Shown here: positions 22,892 to 33,330 of the stretch, in pieces
Numbering within the stretch: the first letter of the stretch is position 1
Layout of the letters: each line of letters begins with the position of its first letter
Origin: Biomphalaria glabrata
Taxonomy: Eukaryota; Mollusca; Gastropoda; Planorbidae
Assembly: GCF_947242115.1 (NCBI RefSeq)
Contig: NC_074717.1
Span: 41,312,701 to 41,376,700, forward strand
Direction of reading: 5' to 3'
DNA: 64,000 nucleotides
The notes under the pieces: model-generated
The model's input: the letters and a program-made list of their open reading frames with translations, nothing else
What the model was told of the DNA's origin: nothing
Database searches by the model: none
Translations under genes and position numbers: made by a program

Positions 22892-24096
22892 TGAACTTTG
22901 TCTTTGACGTGTCTTGCAGTCAATAATTAGGGTGGAGTCCGGAGATGAGAGAGTTAGTCTCGAGAGTTGCTACGGTAGGAAAATGTTTCCTAAAGAAGAT
23001 AGTCCGTGTTGGACTAAGTAATTAACTGTTTTTGTTTTCCTTGATCTGATGACCCATATAAAGTAGGTGTGTTAAATAGTTGAACAAACTTCGTATTAAC
23101 AAATTTAAATACGTTAGGTCTCCTTGGAGAGTATGCTATCGCTCCAATGTTAAATGGTAAGATGCTCCTGTCGTCAAAATGCAGATCTGGGGCTTGGGGA
23201 TGTTCGCCAGCGATCCAACCCACTAGACTGCCTTCCCAACCACCCAGGGCAATATAGGAATATATATGTGATTTGTGACACTAGTTAACTGAAACTCCAT
23301 ACTGAAGTATTATAGTAGTAGGTGTAGATTAAAAATGTAAAAAAACTTGATATTATTTAAAACCAAGAAAGACATTAAGAATACTTTTAAAATATGGACA
23401 ATACCTCCTTTATACAACTTATAGAACGACTTTTTGTCTCTTAATAAGTAGTGAATGTTAGGTAAAATAAAGGAATATTCTTAACCCAGTGACCTTACCC
23501 CTCCTCAAGTAAGAATCCCGGTTAAGCGACTGTATCGATCTACTAAACGTTTTCCAATGATCTAGAGACTAAGAAGACGATACGCAATTTGTTCTAAACA
23601 TTAGTTTATTTAGCCTTTAAATCATTGATGGCTTACATCTGGAAATTTCCGAACGCAAAAGTCCTTTGCAGAACGCGATTGTCCTTTCAAAACCGATGAT
23701 CGATATAGACCTAGATATAGTTCTCTAGCCAAATTTAAATTTAATTAATTTTTTTCTTGTAAAATGATAACGGTACAAACTAGAGTTTTTCCCGTGTGGC
23801 CCACGAGCTAGTAATTCTTTGCTCAGCGATATACAGCAACTGTTAAATTTCTAGAGAAATCGTCAAAGCCGTTTTTTGAGATCAGCGTCCAGATTCCACC
23901 CTCCACATTCTGACTTGATTAGAGGTATTGTTAAAAAAATAATAATATTTGACCCAGCTTCTCGCATTGATAATGCATAATATTTCAAATTTCGGTCTGT
24001 TAACCCATTGAGCCCAGCGATTAATTCCTTTAAAGTTGGCTTTATAATCTTGTCTTTGAAAATGTTGACTGATTAATGTCTCTAACAGCCGAAATA
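22892..24096. other. Intergenic DNA downstream of lectin gene C
   Basis: Holds one copy of interspersed repeat R2 (about 23700-23890). A 69-codon frame at 23014-23223 has no recognisable features. Confidence 0.45.
23700..23890 (+). repeat. Interspersed repeat R2, copy 1
   Basis: ttctctagccaaatttaaat, ataacggt-caaactagagtttt, gtggcc-acgagctagtaatt, ttctagagaaatcgt. Related stretches: 39690-39765, 54520-54680, 54990-55090. Confidence 0.6.
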
Positions 24097-24102
24097 TTTA
24101 TT
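24097..24102 (-). terminator. Polyadenylation signal of lectin gene C overlapping the stop
   Basis: AATAAA whose first A is the last base of the TAA stop (24104-24102). The near-identical placement in gene B supports function. Confidence 0.55.
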
Positions 24103-27100
24103 TATAGCAATAAATTGTTTTGACTATAAAAATGGGTCCCAGGAGCGCCGATCAGATTGACCGTCTGGAGTATGTAAGTGTTGACACTGAACAGTTGACA
24201 CGACCTTGTTGGTGTGACCCAGTTGAAGGCCGTACAGTAGTAGTAAGATGACCTACGCGACAGACATTCGTGGAGGCAGTAATTTACGTGACTGAACGTC
24301 AGAGTGGCTGATGGCACCACGCCTGTCATTTGAGTGTCCTCTTTTCTGTTAAAGTAAATCTCTTCAGAGCTGGAACTACTCACAAAAACCTCGATCTCAC
24401 ACACGTTTAGGTACTCAACCACTTGAAGCCTGTAGAGAAAGAAATGTGTTTTAGAAACTGGGACTAAAGAAAACAAAAAAAAAAAACACAATTTAGTTCA
24501 TACGAACGCATTATTATGCTTTTTTAGCGGCCCCCCGAAAAGGAAAAGCAGTTGTTTGTGGTCCCCTCGTCCGTATGCGACGCTCCGATCACAAAAGCTA
24601 AATACGATATTGAAAATCCAATTTAATGATATTTGCAGCTTGCAAAGTTTTGGTGCAAAATAGTTTTTGTTTTCTGAAAGTGAAGTTTTATTTCTAAAAC
24701 TAAGTATATAGTTATATTAATTTTATTTAAATACGCCGATACATTAATGAAGAAAGATGATAATCTTAAATTTTATGTAAATATAATTAAACATGCGAAT
24801 TGACAAAATAATATTATAAATGTATATATATATATATATATCTTATTTGTTAGCTTTCTGATGTATCGAATACTAATTTTGTACGAAAAATATTTTTATT
24901 TATTAAAAAAAAAACGAATAACCCATATTGTATACATGTATATGTTTACCCGTTTTTATTGCGAAATTTAATGGTCAAACTGTAACAGTCTTTTTTTTTT
25001 TTTTATTAGGCAAACAGACATATATATACACACTCTGTCTGTCTGCTACAGTTTTTGAACACGCTATTTCTTCCACTTCCCACTCTAGGGTCTAATTGAA
25101 ACGTTATACAATTATTCATTGTTTCTAACAAAACATTAATCAATAAAAAAATTAATCAATGAATTAATTAATTTTTGTGTGTGTGTTGTTTTTTTTTAAT
25201 CTAAAAAGGTCAATAAATCCTACATTATTAAGTTATATGGTTGTAAATGTGAATTATTCACCTATGATAACCTTTTTTTAAGTTGTTTTTTTTTTTAGTT
25301 TAGTTTATTTTTTGCTTGTGTTTTGTCATGTGACTAGTTTAAAATGTAGGCCTTTCTTTATTCTATTTTTTATATATTTATATAACATAGCAATCATACA
25401 TAAAACACTGAACCATAATCTTCAAATACAAAAACAAAATTTAATAAAATACTCTGAAAGACACAAAGATAATGGCACATTCCTCGTCCTATATGCTAGG
25501 ACAAATTTGTACAAATACTCCTTCTTCCCAAGTGCTATTAGAGCATGGAATGGGTTGCCTGAGCTAGCCAGGAAAACCAGTGACTTGGCAGAATTTAAGT
25601 CATTGGTTAATATGCATGACTAAATGCATGACGCGTAGGACGTAATCATCTTCTTTTTTGAAGTAACGTCTGTATTATATAAGATAAGATAAGATAAGAC
25701 ATTTCTCAAACTTAAGATTCTCTCATCGCATATATACAATCAATTCGTTATGTCCTGGACAAAACATTTCACAAATAAAATATACTCCTTCTTCTAAAAT
25801 GAATAAATCCAGAAATCTGAACATTTGTAAATATATATTAAATAAAATAGCTTTAATCTACTTTTACAAACTAACAATATCACTGTTAAGATTTTATTTG
25901 ATTTATAGGCTATTTTATAAACTGCAAGAAGAAACATGGCTATCTAATCGCAGAAGTTACCATCACTAACCCTATTGTCTTTTCTTGGAATCCCTGAAAC
26001 CGACCCCGTAAATTAAAAAGTTAACCATGCCGCTCGTATAAATGTTTCAACAATTTGTTAAAGTGAAGTCCCTTTGTACTGCTAATTAAGTAATTCAATT
26101 TTGTGCCATATTTTTATGGTCCACTATATTTCCCCCCCCCCCCCCAAATAAAGCAGGAAATTTTTTTTTTTTAATTACTTTTTTTTTTACATTACTTTTT
26201 TATGTTTATTCAGTACTGAAGAGATTACATTGCCAACAACACATAAGACACTAACATAAGACACTAACATATGACACTAACATAAGACACTAACATAAGT
26301 TTACGGTTTGCACAACAGTTCATATTACAGCCATTCACAAACTGTCCAAACTTGACGATCACTGGGTTGTCCATTTTTCATTGTTGTAGACGAACGAAGT
26401 TATTGGGGTTGTTTCGGAAGGATCTGTCCTTATTTCCTATGGAAGCCCAAAAGTTCCAAGAAATATAAATGTTTTTGTTGGAGCGATTGAATTTCTGAAA
26501 CTGTTATAAACCACAAAGGGAGCTAATCAACACAAAAAATTGTTCGTGTACATCACTCAGTCATAAGTCCCACGCCATTGTATACAGGCGGCAGTTTTGA
26601 GTCCACAGTCTCACGCCAAACAATATATTAAACAATTTAATATAACAAATAAATCTTACTCTTCCTAGCTTGCAAAAGTCTGAATAATTTTTTAATGAAT
26701 TCTATTTCCCATTGCCACTTGTTCAAGAGACAACATTACCAAATTAGTAAGTCATAAATTTGTCCTTGTCATTGTTGATCGCCAGTAATTCTCGTTCAAC
26801 ATTAGCCTAAAGAAACGTCGTTCGCATGTAGCTAGACTTACCTCCCTTGTCAGAAATATGCGACCAAGATGACGATATTTTTGGATTGATCTTATCGAAC
26901 TTTTTAACTGAAAATGTGACAAATTATGTGAAATCATCTTTAATTCCTATCCATGTCGATAGAAGCACTATCTAGATTGACTTCCATTTAATAGTTGAGA
27001 AGGCGACAAAATTGTCTGCCACATCATAAAATTTTTCAATCGGGTGATTATTTCTTAAACAATCCGGTCCAAAGAAGCGCTTTCTTGCATGTTATTTAGA

Positions 27101-30100
27101 ATCTTTATCATTTTGGCCTTGCATCTGTTTCTAATGTTTCTGCACTAACTCCCAGATCTGAGAGCGCGATTTCGACAAAGTAATACTGGCTTCAGCGATA
27201 TCCTTCCCATTTGGTAGTTAAAATGTCTTTATATACACTTTATAGCTTTTATTTTAAAAGCGCAATGTCCAATTGATAGTCCTTTTTAAGGTAAACTTGC
27301 TAGTTGTTAATTTCTGTTAATACAAGGGACTTAAAAAACCCAAGGTAGGTGAAAAAATAAAAATTCTGCCTGTTTTAACTGAAGTACAAAAATTTCCATC
27401 TGTACTTCGAAATATCTCTAAAGTCTCTATAACTTTTATAAAGGTTGATATAGTATTTGAATAGCAGTTTCACTAACTCGAAGACATTGTCTCGATTCTG
27501 TTCTTTTAATTCTTCTTCAACTCGCTTGAGATGTCAATGGAATGCCTGATTCTGATTTTAGAGAAAAAGAATAATTCCCAAGATTCTCTCCATTTGTGTC
27601 CTCTTGTTTAATTGAATCTTGAGTCTTGCTGTCGATACTGTTCCCTATTCGCAGGCAAACTTCAAGCTCCCTCCAATCGATGACTGAATGAGAACTCTTC
27701 TGTCTCTTGGATTTCAATTTTTTGGGCAATAACCTCCAGCAGTCATTGAGTCCATTCATATTGTGTTCCAAAAAATTATGGTCCACTATATTATCTTACA
27801 TTCGTCAATCACAGCAAGACCATGGCAATGATGGCATGAATAGTTCTTATATTGTGTATCAACATAGTTAAACAAAGATACTTACATTTAAGCATCTAAG
27901 AATTTAGATCTAGACTATCCTTTCAAAATGCCACTTGGTCTTTAATACTGCTATTAACCTGACACAAACTCTATTTGTAATCTTGTTTTTCTTTGCGAAA
28001 AAAAAAAGGATGACAGCAATTCAAATATTGAAAACCAATACTGATTGAAACATCTAATTTAACTTAAAATATCGTGGAGCATTCACCACCCGATTTCACA
28101 AAAATATACATCTCCATGAAATGACTTAGATTACATTGCTTTACAAGGACAAAAGCAAAAAAATATATACACTTCATCAGCTAAAAACATAAGAAAATAC
28201 TCTTGATTCTGTACATTCTCAAATAGGTACAGCAACTACTAAGCTTTAAAAAAAGCTTTTAAATACACATGTAGATAACATGTACTTATATAGACATTAG
28301 TAAATGAAAGTAATTCAAATCGTTATCCTTATACTTTTTGTAGGTATGTCCTTAGCCACACATTTTGTAGGTATGTCCTTAGCCACACATTTTGTAGGTA
28401 TGTCCTTAGCCACACATTTTGTAGATATGTCCTTAGCCACACATTTTGTAGATATGTCCTTAGCCACACATTTTGTAGATATGTCCTTAGCCACACATTT
28501 TGTAGGTATGTCCTTAGCCACACATTTTGTAGGAATGTCCTTTGTCACACATTTTGTAGATTTGTCCTTAGCCACACATTTTGTAGGTATGTCCTTAGCC
28601 ACACATTTTGTAGATATGTCCTTTGTCACACATTTTGTAGGTATGTCCTTTGTCACACATTTTGTAGGTATGTCCTTTGTCATACATTTTGTAGGAATGT
28701 CCTTTGTCACACATTTTGTAGGTATGTCCTTTGTCACACATTTTGTAGGTATGTCCTTTGTCACACATTTTGTACGTATGTCCTTAGCCACACATTTTGT
28801 AGGTATGTCCTTTGTCACACATTTTGTAGGTATGTCCTTTGTCACACATTTTGTAGGTATGTCCTTAGTCACACATTTTGTAGGTATGTCCTTAGCCACA
28901 CATTTTGTAGATATGTCCTTTGTCACACATTTTGTAGGTATGTACTTTGCCACACATTTTGTAGATATGTCCTTTGCCACACATTTTGTAGGTATGTCCT
29001 TAGTCACACATTTTGTACGTATGTCCTTAGCCACACATTTTGTAGATATGTCCTTTGCCACACATTTTGTAGGTATGTCCTTAGTCACACATTTTGTAGG
29101 TATGTCCTTTGTCACACATTTTGTAGATATGTCCTTTGCCACACATTTTGTAGGTATGTCCTTAGTCACACATTTTGTACGTATGTCCTTAGCCACACAT
29201 TTTGTACGTATGTCCTTAGTCACACATTTTGTAGGTATGTCCTTTGTCACACATTTTGTAGGTATGTCCTTTGTCATACATTTTGTAGGTATGTCCTTTG
29301 TCACACATTTTGTAGGTATGTCCTTTGTCACACATTTTGTAGATATGTCCTTTGCCACACATTTTGTAGGTATGTCCTTAGTCACACATTTTGTACGTAT
29401 GTCCTTAGCCACACATTTTGTAGATATGTCCTTTGTCACACATTTTGTAGGTATGTACTTTGCCACACATTTTGTAGGTATGTCCTTTGTCACACATTTT
29501 GTAGGTATGTCCTTTGTCACACATTTTGTAGGTATGTCCTTTGTCACACATTTTGTAGGTATGTCCTTTGTCACACATTTTGTAGGTATGTACTTTGTCA
29601 CACATTTTGTAGGTATGTACTTTGTCACACATTTTGTAGGTATGTCCTTTGTCACACATTTTGTAGGTATGTACTTTGTCACACATTTTGTAGGTATGTA
29701 CTTTGTCACACATTTTGTAGGTATGTCCTTTGTGACACATTTTGTAGGTATGTCCTTTGTCACACATTTTGTAGGTATGACTATTGTCACACATTTTGTA
29801 GGTATGTCCTTTGTCACACATTTTGTAGGTATGTCCTTTGTCACACATTTTGTACGTATGTCCTTTGTCACACATTTTGTAGGTATGTACTTTGTCACAC
29901 ATTTTGTAGGTATGTACTTTGTCACACATTTTGTAGGTATGTCCTTTGTGACACATTTTGTAGGTATGTCCTTTGTGACACATTTTGTAGGTATAACTAT
30001 TGTCACACATTTTGTAGGAATGTCCTTTGTCACACATTTTGTAGGTATGTCCTTGTCACACATTTTGTAGGAATGACCTTTGTCATACATTTTGTAGGAA

Positions 30101-32030
30101 TGTCCTTTGCCACACATTTTGTAGATATGTCCTTGGCCACACATTTTGTAGGAATGTCCTTTGTCACACATTTTGTAGATATGTCCTTTGTCACACATTT
30201 TGTAGATATGTCCTTTGTCACACATTTTGTAGATATGTCCTTTGTCACACATTTTGTAGATATGTCCTTTGCCACACATTTTGTAGATATGTCCTTTGTC
30301 ACACATTTTGTAGGTATGTCCTTTGTCACACATTTTGTAGGTATGTCCTTAGTCACACATTTTGTAGGTATGTCCTTTGTCACACATTTTGTAGGTATGT
30401 ACTTAGCCACACATTTTGTAGGTATGTCCTTTGCCACACATTTTGTAGGTATCTTATCTGCAACACAGTTTAAACGTATCAATCACAGTTTGAAAGTATC
30501 TCCTCTGTTACAAAATGTATCCCCACTTGTACACGGCCTCAGGCAGTGACCTTCGTTGCCTCAGGCCACCCAACAGACTCATGATGTAGTAAGCCAATGT
30601 TTCTGAACGCACTTCCTGGCGTGTGCAGAACAATAGCAATACCATCAACTAAACTTGGTAGTTAAACAGTTATAAAGTCAAGAAAATTACGATAAACAAG
30701 TACAGTCATACTAAGTACATTGTAGCACTAGTACCAGCTTTAGACTGCATATTTTTTCCCACTTACCTTAATACAAGACGCACGTATCTGCCAACAATGG
30801 GAGCTGTACAGTTGTAGGTGAACGTTCCAAGCCCTGGTGCAGACGTCTGGTGGTAGCAGACATGACCAGATATGTCAGGAAAGTTTGGAAGTTGTCTAGG
30901 ATCTTGTTCAAATACATCAATATCAAAATTCTGTAGCCTCATACCATACACCCAATTATCTTGTCTACAAGAGTAATATTAAACAAGTCAAATAAATATT
31001 TTAAAAAATTACTTTTTAGAAAGCTTATATCAACTCTGTCTGTCTGTGTGTCTGTCTGTGTGTCTGGCCAAAAGTTTGTATCGTTATTTCTCCGACACTT
31101 AATCTCGGATCGAACTGAGATTTCGCAACATTTTTCCTTTAACTTGACAACACAAGAATCAATAAAGAAAATTAACCAATTAATTGATTAATTTTTGGTA
31201 ATAAATTACTTTGTTAGGTGTGTCAAACAAGGGAAAGAAAATGTACTTGACTGAACTGATGGTATAAGCTTAGTCCCATTTATATGAGGATGCTGTCTGA
31301 GGCTTAGTGGACACAAACATGAAATAGAATTGTCCTTAGCCACACTCTAACTCTACAATCTTCCATGTTCATAAACTATTCTCTAGTAGAGTGGTTAACG
31401 CGTGGGCTTGAGAATGCTTTAGCTCACAAGTTCGAATTCAGGTTGTTCCCTCTTTTAACTTTTTTTTATAAATACTTTTTTATTTTTAGTCTAGTCTTGA
31501 TCTATTAGAAATTTAATTAGCAGACTAATCCAAACTAAATGATACAATTACACTTAATATAAGATTTGTATTTTTAAAGCAAGAAAAACATTTTTAAAAT
31601 ACTTTTAAAAAAACATCAACAAAGCTTATATTAATCGTACTTGTATCATTAACGAAAATAGATCTGTGTGATTAGAAATACACCTCCAGTTCCAGAGAAA
31701 CGGGTTTAAAAACAAGTCAGATTAATAGAAATAAATCTGTTCATTATTTCTAACGAAGAATTGTTGTTACCTGTTTGTTATTCTGACTTGCTCCACGGTG
31801 AACTGACCACGCAAGTCCACCATCCACCACGGCACTTTATGCTGGAGGGTGATTTGACAATATCCGTGAAACGCATTGGAGTCATTGTTACCGTCTACGG
31901 CCTTATAGGCTTCATCAGTCATGTAGGTGTCGATCTGGACAGCAGGTTTGAACAGTGCAGCGTTGTACAGACCGACAATACACGTAACAGCAGAGGTCAT
32001 CTGTAGAACGCACAACATCCGTGGAGGCAT
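24102..32030 (-). CDS. F-type lectin with C-terminal PAN/Apple-like domain, gene C, complete
   Basis: Exons 31771-32030, 30767-30964 and 24102-24429 splice in frame (260+198+328 bases) to a 261-residue secreted protein. Exon 1 gives a weakly hydrophobic signal peptide (about 1-19), then GLYNAALFKPAVQIDTY, AVDGNNDSN, GYCQITL (where genes A and B have HCQHT, so the His is replaced) and PWWMVDLRG. Exon 2 starts R-QDNWVYGMRL, then FDIDVFEQDP, GHVCYHQTSAPG and YNCTAPIVGRYVRLVL. Exon 3 supplies EYLNVCEIEVFV, then a PAN/Apple-like unit with VNYCLHECLSRRS, YYYCTAFNWV, SCQLFSVN and THFYSQNN. Intron phases equal those of gene B, so the two are tandem paralogs. The loss of the His-bearing motif suggests changed or weakened sugar binding (inference). 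Intron 2 (24430-30766) is swollen by repeats, including a 2.1-kb minisatellite. The AATAAA begins on the last base of the stop codon. Confidence 0.86.
24520..24690 (-). repeat. Interspersed repeat R3, copy 3
   Basis: Reverse orientation of 15595-15805: starts agcggccccccgaaaaggaa and runs through tcgtccgtatgcgacgctcc. In intron 2 of lectin gene C. Confidence 0.55.
25015..25290 (+). repeat. R1 repeat (CTGTCTGTCTG family)
   Basis: cactctgtctgtctgctaca, acacgctatttcttccactt, attgaaacgttatacaatta, then an AT-rich body and caataaatcctacattatta. See 42180-42425 for a copy with both ends. Confidence 0.6.
25385..25700 (+). mobile_element. CR1-like LINE 3' end
   Basis: Encodes RHKDNGTFLVLYARTNLYKY, SFFPSAIRAWNGLPELAR and the closing FKSLVNMHD stop, the usual C-terminus of several non-LTR RT proteins, followed by a short 3' UTR and an ataagataag tail. 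5'-truncated; in lectin C intron 2. Confidence 0.75.
26237..26298 (+). repeat. Short tandem array, 15-bp unit
   Basis: acataagacactaac repeated four times. Confidence 0.85.
26752..27786 (-). mobile_element. Decayed hAT transposase, ZMYM/TTF-type
   Basis: Minus-strand pieces: N-terminal NGLNDCWRLLPKKL, SSHSVIDWRELEVCLRIGNS (the xGFNDWKxLxKRL...ELExRL pattern of TTF/ZMYM-type hAT proteins), ELVKLLFKYYINLYKSYRDF, and C-terminal TREVSLATCERRFFRLMLNE then YWRSTMT (the hAT dimerisation patch). Several stops and frame changes break it. A 17-bp direct repeat (ttatggtccactatatt) lies at 26114-26130 and 27777-27793. Lies in lectin C intron 2. Confidence 0.7.
28338..30455 (+). repeat. Giant intronic minisatellite, 27-bp unit, about 78 copies
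   Basis: Unit acattttgtaggtatgtcct ttgtcac, head to tail with no spacers. Variants (tttgtc/ttagcc, ggt/gat/cgt/gga) form runs and some higher-order blocks, e.g. the cgtatg-ttagcc, gatatg-tttgcc, ggtatg-ttagtc triplet of units repeated near 29020-29180 and 29340-29440. A period divisible by three leaves long open frames on both strands (588 and 672 codons); they encode only a 9-residue repeat and have no gene signals. In intron 2 of lectin gene C. Confidence 0.95.
31015..31215 (+). repeat. R1 repeat copy in lectin C intron 1
   Basis: agcttatatcaactctgtct, tatttctccgacacttaatc, ggatcgaactgagatttcgc, and the AT-rich ttaaccaattaattgattaa body. Confidence 0.6.
31383..31457 (+). repeat. tRNA-like SINE head, solitary
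   Basis: agagtggttaacgcgtgggc (box A) and aagttcgaattcaggt (box B) with a class II-like spacing. No stem-perfect tRNA and no terminator in the right place, so likely a SINE head. Confidence 0.45.
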
Positions 32031-32138
32031 TGTGGCTTAAGTCTAGTACTAATTAATAGATCAAATCGATGTGTCATACATCCTCATAACATGTATCTAA
32101 AGGGTTGGGTCTGCTGGAACCTTATCGATTTGTCTTAT

Positions 32139-32145
32139 CTTTATA
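32139..32145 (-). promoter_or_regulatory. Candidate TATA box of lectin gene C
   Basis: TATAAAG on the minus strand 109 bp upstream of the ATG at 32030, a distance similar to that in gene B. Supported only by position and sequence. Confidence 0.35.
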
Positions 32146-32165
32146 ATTGTCGGCGTTGTTTGACC

Positions 32166-32228
32166 TAATATCAGTGATTCTCAGATTGTAATATCAGTGA
32201 TTCTCAGATTGTAATATCAGTGATCTGA
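32166..32228 (+). repeat. Tandem repeat, 23-bp unit, 2.5 copies
   Basis: aatatcagtgattctcagat tgt repeated; 135-200 bp upstream of lectin gene C. Confidence 0.85.
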
Positions 32229-32264
32229 TAAAAATAAACAACTACTAGCAAAATATTTTTTTTA

Positions 32265-32520
32265 ACTTTAAAAAAAGCTTACGTACGAAAAAAAAAACCG
32301 CACAATAGCTGCTATATCTCTCAATATCTCCCTTTTTTGTATATTAAACAAAAGTATTAATAATTACCACAATTTAATTGACTAATTAGGTTTTTTTTTA
32401 TTTTATTCATTCATATATAATCTTCGAAAAAAAAATAATTGCGAAAATTTCAATTAGATCCGGAAATTGGAATTGGGGAGAAATAACGTGTACAAGATTT
32501 GTACCAGAAAGACAGACAGG
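32265..32520 (-). repeat. R1 repeat copy next to a LINE
   Basis: aaagcttacgtacg, gctgctatatctctcaatat ctccctttt, then ggagaaataacgtgtacaag and gaaagacagacagg. Confidence 0.55.
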
Positions 32521-33330
32521 AAGAGGAATTACTAACTTGCGCTTCGCAGATGACATTGATGACCTACCAGGGACAGAAACGAACTAGCTGACGTGGTGGT
32601 GCGCATTGACAAGACTTCTGCAGCATACGGTATGCAAATAAATGCCGAAAGAAACAAAATTATGACCAATAACAGGGCTTTAAAATGGGCATCAGTCTTG
32701 GAGGTGAAAAGCTGACTAGTGTTAGCAGCTTCAATTACCTTAGAGCTATTGTCTCCGGAAATGAAACCTGAACTATTGGCACGAATAGCACAGACCACAG
32801 CAGCCCTTTCAAAACTTAAAATAATATGGAAAGACAAAGGCTTAGCCCTCGGCACCAAAATCAGACTGATGCACTCTCTGGTCATGACCACATTTTTATA
32901 TGCGTGTGAGTCTTGGACGCTGGCTGCAGAACTAGAGAGGTGGATCCTAGCAATGGAATTGAGATGCTACAGAAGGATCCTAGGTATCACATTCAGACAT
33001 CACAAACCAAGAGATTAGAAACAGGGTTACTGCAGCGAGTGGACCCCATGATGACCTGCTAACTGTCACACAAAAACGCAAGCTTAAAATCTATGACCAT
33101 ATTAAAAGATATTCGGGGCCTGCAAAGACCTTCCTTCAGGGAACAGTATTAAGAAAAAGAAGACGAGGCAGACAGAGAAAACGGTGGTAGGACAACATAA
33201 AAGAATGGACGGGCCTGTCATTAAAAGAGGTTCTAACTAAAGCAAAAGACAGAGAGGAATGGAGAAAGACGGTCGACGCGTCTTGCATGGTGCCCCAATG
33301 GTCCAATAGTCTAAGGGATATGTAAAAAAA
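32520..33330 (+). mobile_element. LINE ORF2 C-terminal part, 5'-truncated
   Basis: Begins in RT motif V (LRFADDIDDL), continues AAYGMQINAE, LARIAQTTAALSKLKIIWKD, KIRLMHSLVMTTFLYACESW, AMELRCYRRILGITFRHH, KRKLKIYDHIKR, FLQGTVLRKRRRGRQRKR, EWTGLSLKEVLTKAKDREEW and MVPQWSNSLRDM before an A-run. Several frame shifts and a stop break it. Smaller copies: 18278-18905 and 40115-40330; LINE-like tails at 13720 and 16300. Confidence 0.85.

Noticed and set aside
28338-30455. CRISPR-like array
   Set aside because: Units are contiguous with no unique spacers, the context is a eukaryotic intron, and no cas genes occur.
28304-30549. Open frames of 588, 672, 210, 158 and 150 codons encoding HFVGMSFVT-like or TKCVTKDIP-like repeats
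   Set aside because: They arise from a 27-bp tandem array whose period is a multiple of three; frames are open on both strands, lie in an intron and have no gene signals.
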